Below are positions 14,023 through 22,318 of a stretch of 25,209 bases of DNA, one piece after another. The notes under the pieces were generated by a model. That model was not told the origin of the DNA, ran no database searches, and saw only the letters and a program-made list of their open reading frames with translations. Numbering within the stretch: position 1 is the stretch's first letter; each line of letters opens with the position of its first letter. Origin of the DNA: Thermoproteota archaeon. GTDB lineage: Archaea > Thermoproteota > EX4484-205 > JAAOZP01. The DNA is taken from positions 3,349-28,557 of the forward strand of contig JAOAJQ010000001.1 in NCBI GenBank assembly GCA_026414125.1, given 5' to 3'. Both the position numbers and the translations under genes were made by a program.

Positions 14023-16428
14023 ATGCAGAGTTTTGAAAAGCTTGGGGTATTCTACCTAGGTCGTCTTTACGATATTGAGAAGAAGTCTCCTTTGAATGAG
14101 TTGCTGCTTTACGACTCTAAGGATCTTGTTACACATGCAGTGTGCATCGGCATGACTGGGAGCGGGAAGACAGGATTATGCATTTCCCTTATCGAAGAGG
14201 CTGCGATTGACAGTGTCCCGGCTATTTTAATAGACCCTAAGGGGGATGTTGTGAACCTGCTTCTCACTTTTCCCGGGCTGCAGGGCCAGGATTTTCTGCC
14301 TTGGATAAATGAGGAGGACGCACTGAAAAAGGGGCTTTCTCCAGAAGAGTTTGCTGAGCAGCAGGCTGCTTTATGGAGGGAGGGATTGCAAAAATGGGGT
14401 CAGGATGGAAACCGTATTAAAAGGCTTCGTGATTCAGTTGAATTCCTAGTTTACACTCCTGGGAGCAATGCGGGGCTGCAGATTTCAATTCTGAAGTCTT
14501 TCGCAGCGCCTCCTCCCGAGATAATACAGGATGAGGAGCTTCTTCAAGAGAGGATAAACACGACGGTTACAAGCCTGCTTTCGCTTCTAGGGATAGAGGC
14601 TGACCCGATTAAATCAAGGGAGCATATTCTGCTGTCTAATATTCTTGCACAATGCTGGCGGAATGGTGAAGACCTAGATCTGGGACGCTTGATTCAACTC
14701 ATCCAGTCTCCGCCTTTGAAGCGTATCGGGGTTCTTGACCTAGAATCATTCTACCCGTCGAAAGACCGTTTCGAACTAGCCATGCGCCTGAATAATCTTC
14801 TCGCCGCGCCGGGCTTCAGCCTTTGGCTTGAAGGAGACCCGCTGGATGTAGGCCAGCTTCTTTACTCGCCGAGCGGTAAGCCGAGGGTAGCAATATTTTA
14901 CATTGCTCACTTGAATGATGCTCAACGAATGTTCTTCGTGTCTCTTCTCCTCAACCAGATAGTGGGGTGGGTGAGAACCCAGTCCGGCACCACGAGTTTA
15001 CGCGCCATACTTTACATCGACGAGGTCTTCGGGTTTCTTCCGCCTGTGGCTAATCCGCCTTCAAAACTCCCTCTCATAACCCTTCTGAAACAGGCTCGTG
15101 CTTTCGGGCTGGGCGTAGTGTTGGCGACGCAGAACCCGATAGACTTGGATTATAAGACGCTTTCGAATGCAGGCACATGGTTTCTCGGGCGGCTTCAGAC
15201 TGAACGGGACAAGGAACGGGTGTTAGACGGGCTCGAGGGCGCTGCGTTGGCAAGTCACAAACAGTTCAGCCGGCAGTATTTCGACAGGGTTCTGTCCGGC
15301 TTGGGGAATCGGATATTTCTTATGAATGATGTGCATGAAGACATGCCTGTGGTTTTCGAAACAAGATGGGCAATGTCCTACTTGCGGGGGCCTCTGACGA
15401 GGGAGCAGATCAAAGTACTGGCTGAGCCGATGAAAAAACAGCGTGGAAAATTAATCAGCCCACAGCCCACTCCTCATCCTGCAGTAGCCCCGTCTGCTCC
15501 AGCAGCATTAACAGCAACCGGTAAGAAACCCATCGTACCGCCTGGCATAAGAGAATATTATATGCCTTTTGAAAAAGAAACAGGAAAACGAGCAGAGCTG
15601 ACTTATCAACCTATGCTGATTGGGGCTGCACGTATTCAGTACTCGGTGCCGAAAGAGGGCATTTACATGACGTTGGAAAAAGCCTTCATCACTCCTATCA
15701 GCGAAAAACCAGTGCCTGTCAATTGGGACGAGGCTAAAGAAGTAGACGTGAAGGTCTCGGATCTTTTAGAAAAACCGCCGGAGGATTTGCCATATGCTGA
15801 TCTGCCTCCAGCTGCCATGAATGCGAAAAACTATGTTTACTGGGAGAAAGACTTTTCAAACTGGCTTTTAAGAACTCAGAAGCTCCAGCTTTTAAGAAGT
15901 CCTTCTCTCAACGAGTTGTCGAAACCAGGGGAAACCGAGCGTGACTTCAGGATTAGGCTTCAACAAATCGCAAGGGAAAAGCGTGACCAACAGATTGAAG
16001 AGCTTCGGAAGAAGTACACTACAGCCTTCGCCAGGCTAGATGAGCGGATAAGAAGGGCAAAAATGACTTTAGAGGAACAGCAGGCACAGGCTAAAAGCAG
16101 GGAATATGAGGCTGCAGTATCCTTGGGTGAAACCATTTTAGGCTCGATTCTTGGAAGAAGGTCAGGCACTCGTGCCACAAGGGCGACGAGAGAAATATCC
16201 CGTACTATGAAGGAGAGGAGGAATAAAGAACAAGCAGAGGAGAACCTGAAAGCCCTGCAACAGGAGCGGGAAAAACTTGAAGCCCAGTTCCAATCTGAGA
16301 TCAATTACATGGAAACAAAAATCAATCCTCTTGCTGAAACTTTCGAGAACGTATTATATGCGCCGAAAAAAACAAATATTCATGTTCAGCTAGTTACCCT
16401 AGTGTGGGTTCCTTCAAGCAGGGTTTAA
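14023..16428 (+). CDS. HerA/FtsK-like ATPase (DUF87-type) with C-terminal coiled coil
   Basis: An 801-residue P-loop ATPase. Walker A 'GMTGSGKT' is at 43-50, Walker B 'ILYIDE' at 329-334 (D333, E334), and 'ATQNP' at 368-372 is the sensor-like motif. 'LIDPKGD' follows Walker A, typical of HerA/VirB4-type hexameric DNA-translocating ATPases. Residues about 380-445 complete the ATPase ('RVLDGL', 'RIFLMNDVHEDMPVVF'). A proline-rich linker and a C-terminal part (about 640-780) with long charged helices, probably coiled coil, follow. It is not next to nurA/rad50/mre11, so it is probably not the repair HerA. Arginine codons CGT/CGC/CGG are more frequent than in the core genes, a hint of transfer. 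TATA and AAGGAG support ATG 14023. Confidence 0.85.
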   Translation: MQSFEKLGVFYLGRLYDIEKKSPLNELLLYDSKDLVTHAVCIGMTGSGKTGLCISLIEEAAIDSVPAILIDPKGDVVNLLLTFPGLQGQDFLPWINEEDALKKGLSPEEFAEQQAALWREGLQKWGQDGNRIKRLRDSVEFLVYTPGSNAGLQISILKSFAAPPPEIIQDEELLQERINTTVTSLLSLLGIEADPIKSREHILLSNILAQCWRNGEDLDLGRLIQLIQSPPLKRIGVLDLESFYPSKDRFELAMRLNNLLAAPGFSLWLEGDPLDVGQLLYSPSGKPRVAIFYIAHLNDAQRMFFVSLLLNQIVGWVRTQSGTTSLRAILYIDEVFGFLPPVANPPSKLPLITLLKQARAFGLGVVLATQNPIDLDYKTLSNAGTWFLGRLQTERDKERVLDGLEGAALASHKQFSRQYFDRVLSGLGNRIFLMNDVHEDMPVVFETRWAMSYLRGPLTREQIKVLAEPMKKQRGKLISPQPTPHPAVAPSAPAALTATGKKPIVPPGIREYYMPFEKETGKRAELTYQPMLIGAARIQYSVPKEGIYMTLEKAFITPISEKPVPVNWDEAKEVDVKVSDLLEKPPEDLPYADLPPAAMNAKNYVYWEKDFSNWLLRTQKLQLLRSPSLNELSKPGETERDFRIRLQQIAREKRDQQIEELRKKYTTAFARLDERIRRAKMTLEEQQAQAKSREYEAAVSLGETILGSILGRRSGTRATRATREISRTMKERRNKEQAEENLKALQQEREKLEAQFQSEINYMETKINPLAETFENVLYAPKKTNIHVQLVTLVWVPSSRV

Positions 16429-16581
16429 ATTCCTGAGTAGTGCATACGTCGAACAACCAGTTGAAATCTTTCAACACATCTAGAATCATTTCTACCCGTA
16501 CGCCAATTTTTGGGAAGCATCTTGCTCTGAACTCATTTCCAAGCTAAGATTTAAATGCCTGCTGAAGAGGGTTGCTTTAAA

Positions 16582-17412
16582 ATGAGACCCGAAGAAAACT
16601 TGAACCGCAGCTTATGGTTATATTTCTTAATTGCCTTTGCTTTCTCATGGTTGTTCTGGGTTCCTCAAGCTCTAATTTCAACCGGTTCACTACAAGCCCC
16701 CTCTGTTTTCACCGGGTTCCTATTCAGCCCTTTTAACCCAGCTGCTTTCGGCCCGTTCGTCTCAGCCTTCTTCCTCACTTATGCTTTTGAAGGAGGAAAA
16801 GGAGTAAAGAGTCTGCTGAAAAGAGGAGTTGACTACAGGTTTAGTAAAAAGTGGCTTATCCCAGTTTTCCTCCTTTTCCCAATCATGACCGGTAGTGCGC
16901 TTCTACTGGCAATAATTAGCGGCGAGGCTTTGCCTCAACTATCCGTTTTAGCTAACCCGTTATCTGTTGCTGTTGGCTTTGTATACATATTCTCTCTAGG
17001 AGGGCCGTTCCAAGAGGAGTGGGGATGGAGAGGATACGCCCTGGACAGGCTTCAGGCGAGATGGAACGCGCTCGTCTCAAGCCTAGTGCTTGGAGTCATA
17101 TGGGGAGCTTGGCACCTGCCCTTGTTCTTCATATCCGGATCGATTCAGTCTCAAACTCCAGTCTGGGGCTTCATGATCCTAATACTCTGCGGAACAATAC
17201 TATTCACTTGGGTGTACAACAATACTGGCGGCAGCATCTTAGCCATGATGCTATTGCACACAATGAACAACCTATCTTTCTTCATGTTTCCAACACTTGA
17301 GACTACGCTAGGCGGTCTTTATCTGTTAATTCTGAACATAGTCTTCGTGACAGGGGTAGTGGCAACATATGGTTATAAAAGGCTGGTTCGTGAAAACAAA
17401 AACCACGTATAA
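16582..17412 (+). CDS. CPBP-family intramembrane metalloprotease (CAAX protease/Abi type)
   Basis: A 276-residue, multi-pass membrane protein. The family's three motifs are present: E145-E146...R150 ('QEEWGWRGY'), H178 in 'WGAWHLP', and H226..N229/N230 in 'LLHTMNN'. These form the active site of Rce1-like proteases, which cleave prenylated or other membrane substrates. I choose ATG 16582 over 16555 because the TATA-like gatttaaatg (16547-16556) overlaps the earlier codon and would start transcription a few nt before 16582, giving a leaderless mRNA. The earlier start would add nine residues. No clear partner is adjacent. Confidence 0.88.
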   Translation: MRPEENLNRSLWLYFLIAFAFSWLFWVPQALISTGSLQAPSVFTGFLFSPFNPAAFGPFVSAFFLTYAFEGGKGVKSLLKRGVDYRFSKKWLIPVFLLFPIMTGSALLLAIISGEALPQLSVLANPLSVAVGFVYIFSLGGPFQEEWGWRGYALDRLQARWNALVSSLVLGVIWGAWHLPLFFISGSIQSQTPVWGFMILILCGTILFTWVYNNTGGSILAMMLLHTMNNLSFFMFPTLETTLGGLYLLILNIVFVTGVVATYGYKRLVRENKNHV

Positions 17413-17554
17413 ATTTCAAAATTAAACAAGCATTTACACGTGTTTCTTACTATTCTTCTGCGCTGCTTAAAAAGCCTTTACGGCATGTGGATTGCAACAG
17501 TGCTTATGGAGACGTGAGCATTTTTTCACAGTCTAAGGCGGAAGAGTTTCGCAT

Positions 17555-17572
17555 GCTTAAGGGTTTTTAAGC
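17555..17572. terminator. Small hairpin gcttaa-gggttt-ttaagc
   Basis: A perfect 6-bp stem with a 6-nt loop between the CPBP gene and the broken glycosidase. T-rich loop and position fit a terminator or a regulatory site; it is short enough to be chance. Confidence 0.25.
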
Positions 17573-17619
17573 AACCGGGCTTGCGAACTCCTCAATATTT
17601 AACGTTTAGGAGAGAAACA

Positions 17620-18586
17620 ATGCCGGCGAAAACAGTCTTGCTGCTGTCTTTTCTCATAGTGGCTGCATTAGTAGTTGTTTCAAGTTTCGCCGGGAATAAC
17701 CAGTTCTTTTGAAGAAGCCTATTCTCAAGCAGCGCAATACTCAGAGTTCTCGCCTGTCTGGGGAAGGCCGACGCCATCCTACAGTATCGCCGGAGAACTG
17801 TTAGGAAGCTTGGGACGCGAATTTGTGGATAAAAACATACGTGGGAATGGAATGTTTCCATTGATCCATGTCTCGTTCATCGGGCCTAACGTTACGCTCA
17901 TAACCCCACCGGGCATGGAAAACGCTTCTCTAAGCAACCCTATGTGGAGGGAAGCCTATAAGCAGGCAGTCCTTGACGTTGTGAAGTCTTTAAGACCACT
18001 GTATCTTTCTATTGGTAATGAGGTTAATTCGGTGGTATGAGAAATAAGGTAGGGATGAAAAGAATCCTAATGGTTTTCAGCATTTCGTCAGTCTTTATGA
18101 AGAGATATATGACGCGGTAAAGAAGATCTCTCCTGAAACCAAGGTTTTCTGCACATTCGCTTGTGAAATAGTGTCTGAGAATGGGGAGGCGGATCTTAGT
18201 GTTCTACGAATGTTCAACCAGGGAAAAATGGATCTCCTCGTCTTCACAAGCTATCCTTACGCTGTTCAGGGAATAAGTAGGCCTTCTAATATTCCTGATG
18301 ACTATTACTCTGAAGCATTGGGCTACTTGCCGGGTAAACTATTCGGCTTTAGCGAACTAGGCTGGCCCTCAATAGATGTTTTTCGGCGGTGAACAAGCAC
18401 AAGCCAACTTCATAGTACAAGTTAGTGGGGCGTCTCACTAGGGAGCAGGGAATAAACTTACACCTGCTCGGTTGGGCGTGGTTGCACGATTTGAATGTGA
18501 ACGACTGCATCGGCCTCATAAAAAGAAACGGTGAGGAGAAGCCTGCTTACGAGACATGGAAAAATATTTCGGGATCAAGTAAGTAA
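17620..18586 (+). pseudogene. Secreted clan-A-type glycosidase broken by four +1 shifts and one stop
   Basis: ATG 17620 follows aggagag and encodes a signal peptide ('KTVLLLSFLIVAALVVVSSFAG'; only its limits 4-25 matter). The frame then shifts +1 at GGG 17692-17694, +1 at GG 18031-18032, meets an in-frame TAA at 18045-18047 (between 'WYEK' and 'GRDEKNPNGF', where a Tyr codon is likely), shifts +1 at TTTTT 18379-18383 and +1 at GGGG 18427-18430, ending at 18586. The joined product, about 320 residues, keeps both glycosidase Glu motifs: 'SIGNEVN' (acid/base) and 'GFSELGWPS' (nucleophile), as in clan GH-A such as GH53. It ends 'LLGWAWLHD...PAYETWKNI'. The family is inferred from these motifs. 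Confidence 0.75.
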
Positions 18587-18631
18587 CGTGAGTCAAGATT
18601 TAAATAAAAGATTTAGATTCTAAATAAGAAG

Positions 18632-19597
18632 ATGATTAAAACAGCTTTATTTACAGTAACATACTGCGGCCTTTGGTATAAGGGGGATGCTCTATCTTTG
18701 AAAGAACAGATCGCGAAAGCGAAGGAACTGGGTTTCGACGGCATAACCGTAGAGACTAAAAGACCAGTGGCACTGCCCTGCGACCTAGACGAGTCTGCGA
18801 GAAAAGAAGTAGCGGAGCTGGCGTGCTCTCATGACATTAGGATAGCGGCTGTCGAAACTATGTCGAATTTTGTCAGCCCAATTATTGAGGAACGGGAGAA
18901 CAATCTCTGCATGGTGAAAGAATCCATAGGGCTTGCAGCAGACTTGAACACAAACATAGTGAAGGTTTTCGCAGCTTGGCCAGGCACCTCTAGGTATGAT
19001 GATCTAGGGACCTACGATTTTGGATACAGGCTTTTTGACTTTAAAAGCATGTTTGCAACGAGAGAGAAAATGTGGAGGTGGGCCGTGCAGGGAATTCGGG
19101 ATGCGGCTAAATGGGCAAGTGACTATGGGATCATAATCGCACTGCAAAATCATCCTCCAGTAATAAGGCTCGGGTATGAGGACGCGCTTCAAATGGTTAA
19201 GGAAACAAGTATGGATAATGTGAAACTATGTCTGGACGCTCCTCTTTTCACTAATCAGAGTAACGAGTATATTCGTGAGGCTGTTGAATCGTGCAAAGAG
19301 ATTGGGATAGTTCTCTCGCACTACAGCTCGTCCTCGTTCGACGAATCTCCTTCCGGCGAAATCATTATGAAGCGCAGCCAATTTATTGGAGACCAGTATA
19401 TTAACTACCCCGCGTTTATAAGGGAGCTTAAGAGAATAGGCTTCGACCGGTTTATTTCCTCAGAGGAATGCTCGCCTGTGCTGGAGAACCATGAGTATCA
19501 AGGGATCGACGCGGTGGATAGGCATGTTAAAGCAGCATTGAAATATATGAAGAAACTAATAACTGATGGTGTGGAGCCGAAGATAGTTAAGTGTTAA
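18632..19597 (+). CDS. Sugar phosphate isomerase/epimerase-like protein (xylose isomerase-like TIM barrel)
   Basis: A 321-residue TIM barrel of the AP-endonuclease-2/xylose isomerase-like family. Visible pieces are 'LGFDGITVETKRP', 'IRIAAVETMSNF', 'NIVKVFAAWPG', 'IIALQNHPP', 'VKLCLDAPLF', 'IVLSHYS' and 'FDRFISSEEC'. The second Glu-, Asp-, His- and final Glu-bearing strands are where the divalent metal is bound in this family; members isomerise or epimerise sugars or inositols. It follows the broken glycosidase by 46 nt and could once have worked in the same sugar pathway (inference). TATA-like taaataaaag at 18601-18610 suggests a short leader or none. Its 3' end overlaps the convergent transporter by 11 nt. 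Confidence 0.85.
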   Translation: MIKTALFTVTYCGLWYKGDALSLKEQIAKAKELGFDGITVETKRPVALPCDLDESARKEVAELACSHDIRIAAVETMSNFVSPIIEERENNLCMVKESIGLAADLNTNIVKVFAAWPGTSRYDDLGTYDFGYRLFDFKSMFATREKMWRWAVQGIRDAAKWASDYGIIIALQNHPPVIRLGYEDALQMVKETSMDNVKLCLDAPLFTNQSNEYIREAVESCKEIGIVLSHYSSSSFDESPSGEIIMKRSQFIGDQYINYPAFIRELKRIGFDRFISSEECSPVLENHEYQGIDAVDRHVKAALKYMKKLITDGVEPKIVKC

Positions 19598-20174
19598 GGT
19601 AAATCGGCAAAACAGCATTTAGGAGAAAAACTATTCCAAACAGTATGAAGACTACTCCGCCTCCAAGCTTGACGAGTCGCAGGGGTATGAGCCTCAGAAG
19701 CTTACAGCCGATTAAGACTCCAAGCCCGGTTATGGCTGTGAAAGCTAATGCTACTCCAGCATAAACTAGGAGGGGTGTGCCATACTCTGCTGCAAGCATC
19801 ATAACCGCCAGCTGCGTCTTGTCTCCAAGCTCCATCAGGGCGACCATTGAGAAGACGGATAAAGCGACAGACTTTGAGCCAAACCTTTCAACCTGTTCCT
19901 CTTTTTTTCCAGCTGATAGAATAGTGTAAACGCCGAAAGCTAGGAATAGGATTGCTGACGCGAAGCGTATCATGGACAGAGGGATAATCATAGTAAAAGT
20001 TTCCCCGATGGCCACACCCAAACCTGAAACCAGCAGTAAAGCCAGAATCCCACCGATGAAGACGAGAAGAGCATTATGATGGGACGATAAGGTTATGACA
20101 GCAATCTGTGTCTTGTCTCCAAGCTCTGCAACTGCCACCAGCAGGAAGGAGGCTAAGAGCGGCGTTAAATCCAT
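19587..20174 (-). CDS. GDT1/TMEM165 (UPF0016) family cation transporter
   Basis: The 195-residue protein has six hydrophobic segments in two homologous halves. Each half carries the family signature E-x-G-D-K-T: E17-T22 ('AELGDKTQIAV') and E115-T120 ('MELGDKTQLAV'). The repeats are inverted in topology and form the cation path. Family members export Mn2+ or Ca2+ (MneA, Gdt1). A charged loop 'AGKKEEQVERFGSK' separates the halves. The 3' end overlaps the convergent isomerase gene by 11 nt. Confidence 0.95.
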   Translation of the reverse strand: MDLTPLLASFLLVAVAELGDKTQIAVITLSSHHNALLVFIGGILALLLVSGLGVAIGETFTMIIPLSMIRFASAILFLAFGVYTILSAGKKEEQVERFGSKSVALSVFSMVALMELGDKTQLAVMMLAAEYGTPLLVYAGVALAFTAITGLGVLIGCKLLRLIPLRLVKLGGGVVFILFGIVFLLNAVLPIYLNT

Positions 20175-20259
20175 TAGTCCGGGAATAAATCACAACTATA
20201 TAAGCCTAAAGGTTTTCCAATCCAGCTGTGAAAGGCGAACGAAGCATCTTCCCATGGTC

Positions 20260-20535
20260 TTACTCCAGCCTTTTTATTATATGCCAGCCGAACTGTGTCT
20301 TAACAGGCTGGGAAACCTCGCCTTTTTTCAATGCGAATGCGACTGTTTCAAACTCGCGCACCATCTGCCCTCTTCCGAAGAACCCTAAGTCTCCACCTCT
20401 TTTTTTCGATGGACACAGAGATTTCTCAGCAGCCAGCCTAGAGAAGCTCGCTCCCTTCTTCAACTGTTCAAGAATCTCTTTAGCCTCCTGCTCGGTCTTA
20501 ACAAGAATATGAGCACAATGTATTTTATCAGCCAT
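20260..20535 (-). CDS. Parvulin-type peptidyl-prolyl cis/trans isomerase
   Basis: A stand-alone 91-residue parvulin domain: 'HCAHILVKTEQEAKEIL', 'GASFSRLAAEKSLCPSKKRGGDLGFFGRGQM' (only the anchors 'SFSRLA' and 'GGDLGFF' need be noted), 'FETVAFALKKGEVSQPVKT' and 'GWHIIKRLE'. The size and lack of signal peptide match cytosolic single-domain archaeal parvulins, which catalyse proline isomerisation in folding. The start is ATG 20535: a TATA box (cttataag, 20557-20564) lies 22-29 nt upstream, so the mRNA is probably leaderless. A longer in-frame opening to 20592 would place the TATA box inside the gene and adds residues without family similarity. Confidence 0.93.
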   Translation of the reverse strand: MADKIHCAHILVKTEQEAKEILEQLKKGASFSRLAAEKSLCPSKKRGGDLGFFGRGQMVREFETVAFALKKGEVSQPVKTQFGWHIIKRLE

Positions 20536-20753
20536 ACTCCCGTTACACTCCCTATTCTTATAAGCATTATCTCCCAGAGTTGAGAAGAACACGTTATTTG
20601 CATATGCTCGACATGTAAGTAAGGCTACGGGGTGAGATAAATGTTCACAGAGCTGGGATTCTATTCATGAAGACCATTTAGAGTGTAGGAGAGGAATTAA
20701 AATGGGGATTGGGGAGTAAAACTTTTTAACCGCCATTCTCTATCGATGAAGTG

Positions 20754-20845
20754 GCGGCGTTCGTCTAGTCTGGCCAGGACATCAGCCTGCCATCGCCTTT
20801 CGCGGCTGAGCGCTGGTAACCCGGGTTCAAATCCCGGACGCCGCA
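20754..20845 (+). tRNA. tRNA-Gly (GCC) with an 18-nt canonical intron
   Basis: Acceptor gcggcgt pairs with acgccgc; D-stem gtct/ggac; T-arm ccggg-ttcaaat-cccgg; discriminator A. The anticodon stem tcagc pairs with gctgg (20812-20816) after removing 20793-20810, giving loop CTGCCAC with anticodon GCC at 20789-20791 and a spliced length of 74 nt. The intron itself contains a competing gctga that pairs with the 5' side of the stem, as expected in a precursor bulge-helix-bulge. TATA-like actttttaac lies about 30 nt upstream. Confidence 0.94.
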
Positions 20846-20960
20846 TGTCCCGTTTTTCATTTTTCTGCTTTTAAACTAGAGGTGCTGGATAGTTTTATTT
20901 CGTGTAAATAAATATTAGTAATGCTTATTAACATGTTACTACAAGCAATAGTAGCTTAAA

Positions 20961-22199
20961 ATGAGATCGGTGGAAGACTCTTTAACACATCGAGATGCCG
21001 GCAGGTCTACCGTAGTCTTAGCAGTAGTATTTATGCTGATAGGGGTTTTGATAGGAGGGTTGATAAGCTATGCTTTCAGCAGTCTGTTTATCGTAAGCAG
21101 GATAGATGAGCTTCAAAACAGGCTTTCAAACCTTGAAAACCGCGTGTCCGCCTTACAGCCGATACAGAATTATTCAACCAACATAACCTATTTTTTAGGT
21201 GGGAACTTTTCTCTATCGCAGCTTTATGAAAACGTTAGGGACTCGATCGTCCTGATAACGGGTACCGTTGTAAAATACGATATTTTCTACCGTCCCTATT
21301 ACAGTAGGGTTCAGGGCTCAGGCTTCGTCTATAAGTTCAAGGATCAGTTTGTGATTGTGACGAATTATCATGTTGTATACAATGCGCGTGACATAACTGT
21401 AAGGTTTAGAAGCGGAAACACTTATCCTGCTGTTATCAAGGGTTCAGACGCTTATGCTGACCTAGCAGTTCTCACTGTGAACGCTTCCAGCGATGAATTC
21501 AAGCCGCTTAAAATCGTAAGCTCGTCGACACTAAGAGTCGGAGACCCCGTGGTGGCTATAGGGAATCCATATGGATTGGCAGGATCGATGAGTTCAGGTA
21601 TCGTGAGTGCTCTCGGTAGGACGATCTCTGAAGATATTACAGGAGGATATTCAATAGCGAACTGCATTCAGACAACTGCCCCAATAAACCCAGGCAACTC
21701 GGGAGGGCCTCTTCTAAATCTTAGAGGTGAGGTTGTTGGGATAACTACCGCTATAGTGAGCGACTCGCAGGGACTTGGCTTCGCTATCCCTTCTAACACG
21801 ATACTGCGAGAGATAGAATCTTTGGTCACGAAGGGGACTTATGATCAGCATCCTTGGCTTGGAGTAACCGGTGTTGATATGACGTACGACATAGCGTCAG
21901 CAATGGGTGTGAACGTGACGTATGGGTGGCTGATCGTGGGGGTTACGGCAAACGGGCCTGCTGCTAAAGCAGGCTTACAGGGCGGAAGCAGGCAGGTTAT
22001 GATCAAGGGAAACAGGGTTACCGTGGGTGGAGACATTGTGATAGGGGTGAACGGCACGAGGATTACAAGTGGAGACGACCTTCTATCCTTCCTAGAGGAA
22101 TACACGCTTCCAAACCAAACAATCATAGTGACGATAGTTAGAAACAATCAAATCATGGATATTCCAGTTACGCTTGGAGCAAGGCCCCCGCTAACATGA
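20961..22199 (+). CDS. HtrA/DegP-like serine protease, membrane-anchored, one PDZ domain
   Basis: The 412-residue protein has an N-terminal membrane anchor (about 17-44), a short coiled coil (46-66, 'RIDELQNRLSNLENRV'), a trypsin-like domain (about 85-290) and a PDZ domain (about 293-405). The catalytic triad is visible: H137 in 'TNYHVV', D167 in 'YADLAVL', S247 in 'NPGNSGGPLL'. The protease should act outside the membrane on misfolded or envelope proteins. The PDZ domain has 'WLGVTG' and 'GPAAKAGLQGG', which holds the substrate C-terminus. An AT-rich element, tgcttattaac, lies about 35 nt before the ATG. The coiled coil may drive trimer assembly (inference). Confidence 0.95.
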   Translation: MRSVEDSLTHRDAGRSTVVLAVVFMLIGVLIGGLISYAFSSLFIVSRIDELQNRLSNLENRVSALQPIQNYSTNITYFLGGNFSLSQLYENVRDSIVLITGTVVKYDIFYRPYYSRVQGSGFVYKFKDQFVIVTNYHVVYNARDITVRFRSGNTYPAVIKGSDAYADLAVLTVNASSDEFKPLKIVSSSTLRVGDPVVAIGNPYGLAGSMSSGIVSALGRTISEDITGGYSIANCIQTTAPINPGNSGGPLLNLRGEVVGITTAIVSDSQGLGFAIPSNTILREIESLVTKGTYDQHPWLGVTGVDMTYDIASAMGVNVTYGWLIVGVTANGPAAKAGLQGGSRQVMIKGNRVTVGGDIVIGVNGTRITSGDDLLSFLEEYTLPNQTIIVTIVRNNQIMDIPVTLGARPPLT

Positions 22200-22318
22200 T
22201 TCAATGGCTTATTAAGCTGATTCTGCGACTCCCTTCTGCAAGGATTAACTGATCTTTCATGAGTCAGCGTAGCTACTGAAGAGAAACTAATGCCTTTAGG
22301 AAAGCGCTTGGGTCTGGT

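Noticed and set aside
20536..20592. N-terminal extension of the parvulin
   Set aside because: It contains the probable TATA box and has no family similarity; ATG 20535 fits a leaderless mRNA and the domain start.
20754..20845. Alternative tRNA-Gly fold using gctga at 20805-20809 as the 3' anticodon strand
   Set aside because: It leaves an 11-nt variable region and an unusual loop; the gctgg pairing gives the standard CTGCCAC loop and normal length.
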